Source of the DNA: Acetobacteraceae bacterium UBA6159
GTDB taxonomy: Bacteria; Pseudomonadota; Alphaproteobacteria; Acetobacterales; Acetobacteraceae
Direction: 5' to 3'
DNA: 64,000 nt
Assembly (NCBI GenBank): GCA_002422345.1
Contig: DIUL01000032.1
Coordinates: 4,323 to 68,322 of the forward strand
The notes under the pieces were generated by a model. The model worked only from the letters and a program-made list of their open reading frames with translations. It did not search any database and was not told where the DNA came from. How positions within the stretch are numbered: position 1 is the stretch's first letter; each line of letters opens with the position of its first letter. This document shows, in pieces, positions 45,501 through 50,563 of the stretch. The translations under genes and the position numbers were made by a program.

Positions 45501-46777
45501 GCACAGCGCTGACCGCCGGCGCGCACACCATCACCGCCAACGCCACCGACACGGCGGGCAATGTCAGTGGCGCTTCAGCGTCCGTGGCGGTTACGATTGA
45601 TACGACTGCCGCCGCGCCGACCGGCGTGGACATGCAGGCGACGTCGGACAGCGGGGCTTCCAACACCGACAACATCACGAACATTACGACCCCGAACATC
45701 CTCGGCAAGGGAGAGATCGGCGCAACCGTCACCTTGTTCCGCGCGGGCGTGTCCGTCGGTACCGCGAAGGTCAACGGCAGCGGAAACTGGGCGATCAAGA
45801 CCTCCGCCCTGGCCGATGGTACCCATGCGCTGCGCGCGCGCCAGACGGATATCGCGGGCAATGTCAGCGCCCTGTCGACCCCGCTGAACATTACCGTTGA
45901 TACGATCGCCCCCTCGGCCCCCGTGGTGAGCAAGGTCAGCACCACCGCAGTCTCCGGCACGACCGAGGCCAGCACGCCCATCGCGCTGTTCGACGGCGCG
46001 ACGCAGATCGGGTCCACGACGTCGGACGGCCTCGGCGCCTGGTCCGTCCCGGTGGTCCTCGGCGCCGGCAGCCATGCGCTGACGGCGAAGGCAACCGACC
46101 TCGCGGGGAACGCCTCCGCGGCATCCAGCGTATCCACGATCGTCATGGGCACCGCCAACGCCGACGTGCTGTTCGCCGCCGGCCCGGACCTGTCGGTTGG
46201 CGGCGGCGGCAATGACATCTATCTGGTCGACAACGCCGCCGACGTGGTGACCGAGGCGGTGGGAGAGGGGTTCGAGACTGTCTACGCAAGCGTCGGCTAC
46301 ACGCTGCCGGACGCCTCGGAGATCGAGTTCCTGATTGCCAACACCGGCGCGCCCGGCGTGGCGCTGACCGGCAACGGGCTCGCCAACACGATCTTCGGCG
46401 GGATCGGCGACGATACGATCGCCGGCGGGGGCGGGGCGGACATGGTGTTCGGCGGCGTGGGCGCGGATGTGTTCGCGCTGCTGGCACTGTCGGACTCGAC
46501 GGTCGATCCGGCGGGTCGGGACACGGTCGGGGACTACTCGTCGCTGGCCGGGGACCTGATCGGGCTGGCGGCGCTGGATGCGAACACCGGTGTGGGCGGG
46601 AACCAGGCGTTAACGTTCATCGGATCAGCGGCGTTCTCGGCCGCTGGTCAGGTGCGGGCCGAGGTCGTTGGCGGGATGACGGTGATTTCAGGGAATGTGA
46701 ATGCGGGTCTGGGGGCGGATTTCGCGCTGCAACTGACCGGGTCGCATACGCTGACCGGGACGAACTTTATTCTTTGA
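39548..46777 (+). CDS. Giant glycine-rich repeat protein with Ig-like and RTX domains, paralogue 2
   Basis: 2409 residues from the ATG at 39548 (MDVTKTGTTGTYGTNG), ribosome site CGGAGGC; the in-frame ATG at 39488 is not shared with paralogue 1. Same architecture as paralogue 1: glycine-rich N-terminal 1450 residues with six about 202-residue units, linker domain (about 1476-1611, ANYASDAAGNRTYKSTVTW and FSSLTFNVTIEGGSVF), Ig-like repeats (about 1612-2200) and the RTX-type C-terminus (GTANADVLFAAGPDLSVGG, IFGGIGDDTIAGG, TNFIL end). The linker and C-terminal regions are almost identical to paralogue 1, whereas the repeat units differ more. It is probably a type I secreted, calcium-dependent surface protein. 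It is followed by a perfect 14-bp terminator hairpin. Confidence 0.85.
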   Translation: MDVTKTGTTGTYGTNGAVPGASGTAGGAGGVATATNTGSGDKANAATANGGAGGTGGSGAYLIGGPGGDAGAGGKGGGANATTSTLINVAAAITAYARATGGAGGFSGFPGNYGSPQSGAGANGGGGGTATASTVATNTLGVAYATTRSYGGSGGRGVGTGSAGGSGGVAANSTATANGTGAYATVVQTGGSGGQGSGGANGGAGIASTLTNAVSGSTTGGTLRLHQLARGGSGGYSNAGIGGAAGAATSSLTFDDTKNAQQSSDFAGTSKAYAGGAGYGTSVKAGGQATATIALTGANAIAASATALGGMGGSVLGDGISTPPGSGGAGGAATADASAISTSATKNAVARAYATGGQGGSGIGAGKTGGAGGVASGTTASAVGYNAYVYAKQFGGHGGIGRYGAVGGKGAASTLTNAVSGNAKGGLLRLFQYATGGTGGGASQGGKGGDAGAATSSLTFDDVATNATEASNLGGKASASGRAGGYGGTGGAGGTATATINLTGSAAVSAASSAYAGSGGAIDYGQVGNGTAGATASATASATSTGVSNTVEARAFSRGGVGGTGRDKGNSGGAGGVASKTTAVASGKSAYAIVSQSGGDGGHGQEGATGGAGTASTVTNAVSGSTTGGTLSLRQSAFGGTGGTGYKGAGGAGGAATSALTFNDITQNAVDASSLSGTARAEGGTGGRGQTAANGGTATASIVLTATNTVSATAYGQTGAGGNNIDGGNGGKGGAGSASAAATSTKGTAFAYARMTGGTGGSGQGGGNAGGAGGVVSGVTATATGQSVVVTAGLTGGYGGTGYAGADGGAGASSTLTNAVTGSSNGAYMRLNQRATGGNGGASTSAAGGQAGAGTASLTFNDQLSPVASANLLGRIYATGGSAGDGAVVSKGGTGTATANMTGSGRVSAYARATGGKGGSIAAGKEGSGATGGSAAATTTAITSSTYQVAYAYTRAYGGKGGNGTGGGNAGGAGGVASGSTATASGVSAVAFVLQTAGAGGTGQGGAAGGAGGASTLTNAVSGSTKGGFLGLRQYATGGLGGYSAEGTGGAGGAATSALTFDDIAANATKASYVQGTSGATGGNGGAGKVAGGKGGAASATVSFTGQHNVRADASASGGNGGGIAPGGSANGTAGGSATASASATTTSASLMAKAIVSAEGGDGGSGRGVGKAGGTGGAASSTTASASGHSAYASVQQTGGAGGAGNEDANGGQGAASILVDAVSGVTTGGSLDLRQSATGGAGGYSASGTGGAGGAVTAGLTFNDETANAVDAGSIFGRGAATGGAGGSSSTGGAGKGGLATSSVAMTGVNAVTAESRATGGRGGYLAAVLNGNGGNAGATAAATATKASGYTFATANAFAYGGAGVLEGSANATATATTAAGQRALASALADGRIGQAKATAVTTTTGLMTGVTAVAESQVGSTARSDSIANAGSVEGGFQGVSVNTYSFATSLPNAGVIATALAGNSNVNTVFNTPLATVFATGIQGANYASDAAGNRTYKSTVTWSVNTTTLSGDLVVGLLDFQSLGTGFSSLTFNVTIEGGSVFTKAFNAAGLASAQTFFDNNTINLGDVAQDADLTVAINYTLVGNTVGAGFGMSYVLGTTNDEVDTTPPVAPGIPDLQSGSDSGVSSTDNITNVAFPAFTGTAEANATIKVFAGATNIGSTTADLAGNWTLFSGFLADGAHAITATATDKAGNTGPASSALNITIDTAAPAAAGTPDMTAGSDTGLSSADNVTKTTTPAFSGKAEAKSTVTLVSSVSGQIGTGVADALGDWSITPAGALGEGEHSITAFATDIAGNVGASSAVLAITIDNTAPDAPTALNLVTGSDSGVSSSDDITNDDTPAFSGKAEVGTKIALFAGAVEVGTATTNGAGAWVVTASALAQGAHVITAIATDLAGNVSVKSSSLSVTIDTTAPDAPTAVDMIVASDTGDSTTDNITKVTTPTFTGKAEIGTTVALFDGATQVGTATADGTGAWSITSTALTAGAHTITANATDTAGNVSGASASVAVTIDTTAAAPTGVDMQATSDSGASNTDNITNITTPNILGKGEIGATVTLFRAGVSVGTAKVNGSGNWAIKTSALADGTHALRARQTDIAGNVSALSTPLNITVDTIAPSAPVVSKVSTTAVSGTTEASTPIALFDGATQIGSTTSDGLGAWSVPVVLGAGSHALTAKATDLAGNASAASSVSTIVMGTANADVLFAAGPDLSVGGGGNDIYLVDNAADVVTEAVGEGFETVYASVGYTLPDASEIEFLIANTGAPGVALTGNGLANTIFGGIGDDTIAGGGGADMVFGGVGADVFALLALSDSTVDPAGRDTVGDYSSLAGDLIGLAALDANTGVGGNQALTFIGSAAFSAAGQVRAEVVGGMTVISGNVNAGLGADFALQLTGSHTLTGTNFIL
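40169..43807 (+). repeat. Six glycine-rich units of about 202 residues in giant protein 2
   Basis: The anchor serine of the STLTNAVSG-like motif falls at 40169, 40784, 41393, 41987, 42590 and 43199, spacings 615, 609, 594, 603 and 609 nt. The first anchor is residue 208 in both paralogues, and the pattern matches paralogue 1 apart from one codon. Confidence 0.8.
44389..46149 (+). repeat. Tandem Ig-like domain repeats in giant protein 2
   Basis: Five full repeats of about 100 residues plus a shortened sixth, in the same order as in paralogue 1. Typical segments are TPTFTGKAEIGTTVALFDGA and ATDTAGNVSGASASVAVTID. Confidence 0.8.
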
Positions 46778-46786
46778 GTGATGGCA

Positions 46787-46819
46787 GGCGCCATCCGGCC
46801 CGCAAGGCCGGATGGCGCC
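46787..46819 (+). terminator. Strong hairpin terminator after giant gene 2
   Basis: A perfect 14-bp stem (46787-46800 with 46806-46819) and a CGCAA loop, 9 nt after the stop and followed by GATTT. It is the most stable hairpin I can read in the window. Confidence 0.8.
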
Positions 46820-46891
46820 GATTTGCCCAACAGCGTGCGATTATCGTCTATACATGAGCATCTTTAGGCGGCACTATGCCGTTGCTGAAGC

Positions 46892-46905
46892 ACGCAACGT
46901 TGCGT
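46892..46905. promoter_or_regulatory. Perfect 14-bp palindrome upstream of the isochorismatase-like gene
   Basis: ACGCAACGTTGCGT is self-complementary, lies 49 nt before the ATG at 46955 and is bracketed by GTTGCTG words. It looks like a dimeric repressor site. The same AACGTTGCGTT word is in the giant gene 2 promoter region. Confidence 0.4.
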
Positions 46906-46954
46906 TGCTGATTTTGTGGGCAATTCGTAGCCCCCACATCCAGGAGAAACCGCA

Positions 46955-47653
46955 ATGAATGGCGTCACGTTTCCTCCTTCCATCATAGAACGCGTCGTCG
47001 CTCGGCGTGGGACGGAGCACATTTTTTCCGACCTTGATCCGAAACGAACGGCCCTGGTCGTTGTCGACCTGCAGAACGCTTTCATGGATGACGAAGTCGG
47101 CCATGCCGTCTGCCCGGCCGCGCGCGACATCGTTCCCAATGTCAACCGTCTCGCCGCCGCGACCCGCGCTGCCGGTGGCGCGGTCTTTTGGATCAAGAAC
47201 ACTTTCGATGAAACCTGCCTGACGGAATGGTCGGTCATGCAGGATATCTCCACGCCCGCGGGACGCGCCAAACGCGCCGCCGCCATGAGCGAGAATACCA
47301 AGGGTCATGAACTCTGGCCGACGCTCGACGTGCGGCCGGAAGATGAGATCGTCAAGAAGTACCGGTTCAGCGCCTTCCTGCCCGGCACCTCCGATCTGCC
47401 CGCCCGCCTGCGTGCCCGCGGTTTCGATACCGTGCTGATCACCGGCACCGTCACCAACGTCTGCTGCGAGTCCTCGGCGCGCGACGCGATGATGTCGAAC
47501 TTTCGCGTGATCATGGTCAGCGACGGAAACGCCGCCATGACGCAGGCGGAACATGAGGCTTCGTTGACCGCGTTCTACCTGACATTCGGTGATGTCATGG
47601 ACACCGACATGCTGATCGGCTTGCTGGCCGATACCACCCGCCTCGCCGCCTGA
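46955..47653 (+). CDS. Isochorismatase-like cysteine hydrolase
   Basis: 232 residues. The catalytic triad of this family is visible: D38 in LVVVDLQNAFM, a lysine in EIVKKYRFSAF (K134 or K135) and C170 in TGTVTNVCCESSARDA, with the cis-peptide region just before it. Family members hydrolyse amides or carbamoyl groups (nicotinamide, N-carbamoylsarcosine, biuret, ureidoacrylate) or isochorismate. Here the converging gene pair on the other strand encodes an AtzG-like peptide and amidase, which favours a role in amide nitrogen release. The specific substrate is unknown. Ribosome site AGGAGAAA. Confidence 0.88.
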   Translation: MNGVTFPPSIIERVVARRGTEHIFSDLDPKRTALVVVDLQNAFMDDEVGHAVCPAARDIVPNVNRLAAATRAAGGAVFWIKNTFDETCLTEWSVMQDISTPAGRAKRAAAMSENTKGHELWPTLDVRPEDEIVKKYRFSAFLPGTSDLPARLRARGFDTVLITGTVTNVCCESSARDAMMSNFRVIMVSDGNAAMTQAEHEASLTAFYLTFGDVMDTDMLIGLLADTTRLAA

Positions 47654-47659
47654 TCCGTT

Positions 47660-47683
47660 CCGGGGACCCGGTCGGGTCCCCGG
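47660..47683. terminator. Bidirectional hairpin terminator
   Basis: A perfect 10-bp stem CCGGGGACCC/GGGTCCCCGG with a GGTC loop between two convergent genes, 7 nt after the hydrolase stop and 10 nt after the small AtzG-like stop on the other strand. Confidence 0.7.
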
Positions 47684-47693
47684 TTCCGATTGA

Positions 47694-47867
47694 TCAGACC
47701 GGCCGCAGCCGCAGCACCAGGGCTGGCTCCTCCTGGTATGACCGTTCCGTTTTGCGGACGATCGAGGCGGCCCGCTCCAGATCCGCCATCATCGCCTCCA
47801 GGCCTGGAAGTTCCGCCTCGGGCAATTGCAGCCCGAGTGCGGCGAGGCTTTCCTTGAAATCGCTCAT
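47694..47867 (-). CDS. AtzG-like (GatC-like) 57-residue amidase partner
   Basis: Read directly from the minus strand: ATG at 47867, stop TGA at 47696-47694. The peptide begins MSDFKESLAALGLQLPEAEL and ends EEPALVLRLRPV. It has the two-helix pattern and terminal EPAxVxRxRP motif of AtzG-like proteins. It starts 17 nt after the stop of the amidase gene upstream on the same strand, so it is the downstream partner here, the reverse of the order at 3.9-5.5 kb. It is probably required to hold the amidase stable. Confidence 0.75.
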   Translation of the reverse strand: MSDFKESLAALGLQLPEAELPGLEAMMADLERAASIVRKTERSYQEEPALVLRLRPV

Positions 47868-47884
47868 GCTCGTCTTTCCCCGTC

Positions 47885-49297
47885 CTATTCCGCCGCCAGT
47901 TCCAATGCCGCTCCGAACGCCGGCCGCATGGACCGGAAGTCGGTAGCCTTTTCAAACGCGTCGCCGGTCTTCAGAACGATATGATCCTCAAACGGGCGGC
48001 CCGCGAGTTGCAGCGACAGCGGCAGACCGGTGCTGGAGAAACCGTTGCACAGCGACAGCGCCGGACTGCCGGTGACGTTGAACACCTGCGTCAGGATCGG
48101 CCCCCGCGGCACCGCGGCATCCCCAAAGGTCGGCGCCGGTGAGTGCCAGCCGGGAATGGCAATGATGTCGACGGTTTCAAAGGCCGCGGCCATCTCGGCG
48201 ATCAGCACCGCGCGTTGGCGCAGCGCGTTGATGTAGTCGCTGGCGCGCACCATCGCGCCCGCCATCAGCCGACGCCGGCCAAGTTCTCCGTAAAGCTCGG
48301 GCGTCTTGGTCAGATACCGCTCATGCACGGCATAGCTCTCGGAACGCGAAATCAGGCTGCAGATGTCCGAATAGTCCTGCAGCGGCGATAGCGTGATCTC
48401 CCGCACCGTGGCGCCGAGGCCGGTTAGCACGCGGAGGGATTCGTCGAAGGCGGCAATGACCTCGGGCGTGCTGGGCAGATCTGTCTCGAACAGATGCCGG
48501 GGCACACCGATGCGCATCCCCGCGATGCCGCCACCCAACGCGCCCACGAAATCCGGCACGGCGACATCGGCGCTGCCGGGGTCGAGCGGATCGTGGCCCG
48601 CCAGCACCTGCATCATCAGGGCACAGTCCTCGGCGGTCCAGCACATCGGCCCGCCATGATCGAGGCTGAACGAGAGGGGCAGGATGCCGCGCCGGCTGAC
48701 CAGGCCGTAGGTCGGCTTGTGCCCGGCGATCCCGCACATCGCCGCGGGCCAGCGGATGGAGCCGCCGGTGTCGGTGCCCATGGCGCCCGCGCACAGGCCG
48801 GCCGCGACGGCGGCGCCCGAGCCGCTGGAGGAGCCGCCTGGCATGTGCTCCAGGTTCCAGGGATTGCGTGCGGGCGGCCAGGGCAGGTCGAAGGACGGGC
48901 CACCGGTCGCGAATTCATGCGTCGAAAGCTTGCCGAGGATGACAGCGCCGGCCTGGCGCAGCAGCCGGACGGTGGTCGCGTCCTCGGCCGGGACATGGTC
49001 CTTGAACAGCGCGGAATGGCCGGTCGTGGCGATGCCGGCCGTGTTGTAGATGTCCTTCAGCCCGATCGGAATGCCGTGCAGCGGGCCTTTCCAGTCGCCG
49101 GCCTTGATCTCGGCCTCGGCCTTCGCCGCGTCCGCGAGGGCCTGCTCCGCCAGCAGCAGGATGAAACTGTTGAGTTTCGGGTCCAGGGACTTGACCCGAT
49201 CGATGAAGGCGCGGGTCAGGTCGACTGGCGACAGGGTGCCGGCACGGATCATGGCCGAGGCTTTGGCGATCGTCAGGTAGTGCAGTTCGGTGGCCAT
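47885..49297 (-). CDS. Amidase-signature hydrolase, AtzE-like
   Basis: 470 residues from the ATG at 49297 (MATELHYLTIAKASAMI); the longer upstream frame has no family similarity. Triad: K81 in GLKDIYNTAG, cis-serine about S156-S157 in GGSSSGSGAAV, and nucleophile S180 in DTGGSIRWPAAMCG. It closely resembles the amidase at 4130 in motif form (DLP(K/W)PP(S/A)RNPWN, SRRGILP-type block). It is followed by the AtzG-like peptide gene. It is divergent from the amidohydrolase at 49645. It should hydrolyse an amide or ureido bond; the substrate is unknown. Confidence 0.88.
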   Translation of the reverse strand: MATELHYLTIAKASAMIRAGTLSPVDLTRAFIDRVKSLDPKLNSFILLLAEQALADAAKAEAEIKAGDWKGPLHGIPIGLKDIYNTAGIATTGHSALFKDHVPAEDATTVRLLRQAGAVILGKLSTHEFATGGPSFDLPWPPARNPWNLEHMPGGSSSGSGAAVAAGLCAGAMGTDTGGSIRWPAAMCGIAGHKPTYGLVSRRGILPLSFSLDHGGPMCWTAEDCALMMQVLAGHDPLDPGSADVAVPDFVGALGGGIAGMRIGVPRHLFETDLPSTPEVIAAFDESLRVLTGLGATVREITLSPLQDYSDICSLISRSESYAVHERYLTKTPELYGELGRRRLMAGAMVRASDYINALRQRAVLIAEMAAAFETVDIIAIPGWHSPAPTFGDAAVPRGPILTQVFNVTGSPALSLCNGFSSTGLPLSLQLAGRPFEDHIVLKTGDAFEKATDFRSMRPAFGAALELAAE

Positions 49298-49644
49298 GGG
49301 CACGGTGTCTCCGCCGGATTGGATGTCGGGAGGAGCATAAGCAAGACCCGTACCCGCCGGGTGGCGGCATTGCCTATTTCGTGAACATTCGGCGATCCCG
49401 CTCCGTTTGACGGGCGGTAGGAATGGAAGCGGGCGGGCTGCAAAGCGTCCCAATCCTCGGAAACATGGTCATACTTAGTGCAAAATGACACCGGACGGGG
49501 GTGGTGTGCCTAAAACAAAAGCATACCCGAGCCCCGCAGCTCGTCCCGTCCATCGGATCACGCGCCCCCACCGGTCGGACCCTCCCCCTGGGCATCGACC
49601 CCAGGATGTCGGACAATCCGGAAAAGCCCGACAGGAGAACGCCC
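49298..49644. other. 347-bp divergent promoter region
   Basis: It separates the minus-strand amidase from the plus-strand amidohydrolase. A moderately AT-rich stretch (about 49460-49530, with CATACTTAGTGCAAAATGAC and AAACAAAAGCAT) is a likely promoter site. No gene, RNA or repeat is otherwise seen. Confidence 0.5.
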
Positions 49645-50472
49645 ATGCCAGTCATCGACGTCCAGGTTCATCCCTTCGACCGCGACCACCCCGGACGGCC
49701 CTGGGCCGGTCCCTCCCACGGGCTGACCTCGGCCACGGGGGACGAGATGGTCGCGGCCATGACCGCCGTCGGCGTCGATGGCGCGATCATGGTGTCCTCC
49801 TTCAGCGCCTATCGCTTCGATCCCAGCTACGCGCTGGAGGTCTACAACAAGTATCCCGACAAATTCCGCGTGGTGACCCCCGTCGATCCCACAGATCCGG
49901 CGATCGACGACGTGGTCGCCAAGTGGGCGCAGACTGATGGCGCGCGCGGCATCCGCATCCTGCTGCGGGAGGGGATGCCGATGGACCCCGACCACCCCGG
50001 CCTCAATCGCGCCTTCCGCGCCGCCGCTCGGCATGGCCTGCCGGTGAACATGCTGTGCTGGGGTATCCTCGACAAAGGCCTGCCACATATCCAACGCCAT
50101 CCGGACACGGTGATCGTCGTCGACCATGTCGGCATGCTCCAGCCCCAGACGCCGCCGGTGCCCGCCGATGTCTGGGCCGACCTGCCGAAGCTGCTCGCCC
50201 TGGCACAGTATCCGAACGTCCGGGTGAAGGTCAGCGGCACCTGCACGATGTCGCACCAGCCCTTCCCCTATGACGACATCTGGGAACCGGTGCTCCGCAT
50301 CATCGACGCCTTCGGGCTGGACCGCTGCATGTGGGGCACCGACTGGACCCGCACGATCCAGATGCTGACCTACGAGCAGGGCGTCGCGCCCTACCGCAAC
50401 ACCACCCGCCTGTCCCCCGAGGACAAAACCAAGCTCATGGGCGGCACCGTGCAGAAGGTCTACAAGTGGTGA
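49645..50472 (+). CDS. Amidohydrolase-2 family TIM-barrel hydrolase/decarboxylase
   Basis: 275 residues from the ATG at 49645, AGGAGA ribosome site; an upstream ATG at 49501 adds unrelated residues. The amidohydrolase-related pattern shows IDVQVHPFDRDHP near the N-terminus (metal region), TDGARGIRILLREGMPMD, VIVVDHVGMLQP with a conserved His, and RCMWGTDWTRT with the metal aspartate. Members hydrolyse lactones or cyclic amides or decarboxylate aromatic acids. It lies beside amidase genes in divergent orientation. The substrate is unknown. Confidence 0.85.
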   Translation: MPVIDVQVHPFDRDHPGRPWAGPSHGLTSATGDEMVAAMTAVGVDGAIMVSSFSAYRFDPSYALEVYNKYPDKFRVVTPVDPTDPAIDDVVAKWAQTDGARGIRILLREGMPMDPDHPGLNRAFRAAARHGLPVNMLCWGILDKGLPHIQRHPDTVIVVDHVGMLQPQTPPVPADVWADLPKLLALAQYPNVRVKVSGTCTMSHQPFPYDDIWEPVLRIIDAFGLDRCMWGTDWTRTIQMLTYEQGVAPYRNTTRLSPEDKTKLMGGTVQKVYKW

Positions 50473-50504
50473 ACGCCGCACCTGTCCGGCGCCAGTGACG
50501 CTGG

Positions 50505-50538
50505 GGCGGAGCATGGTTCGGCCGGACCATGCCCCCGC
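50505..50538 (+). terminator. Hairpin terminator after the amidohydrolase gene
   Basis: A two-step stem: GGCGG...CCGCC outside and GCATGGT/ACCATGC inside (7 bp) with a TCGGCCGG loop, 33 nt after the stop. Confidence 0.6.
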
Positions 50539-50563
50539 CTCGGGGCGGCACTGAAAGCACGCC

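Noticed and set aside
26281..46777. Resemblance of GGAGG runs to mycobacterial PE_PGRS proteins
   Set aside because: No PE domain is present; glycine richness alone is convergent, and the Ig-like/RTX tail is of a different kind.
46955..47653. Assignment of the isochorismatase-like gene as biuret hydrolase
   Set aside because: Triad fits the whole superfamily, but flanking residues do not resemble the biuret hydrolase I can recall, so a specific name is not justified.
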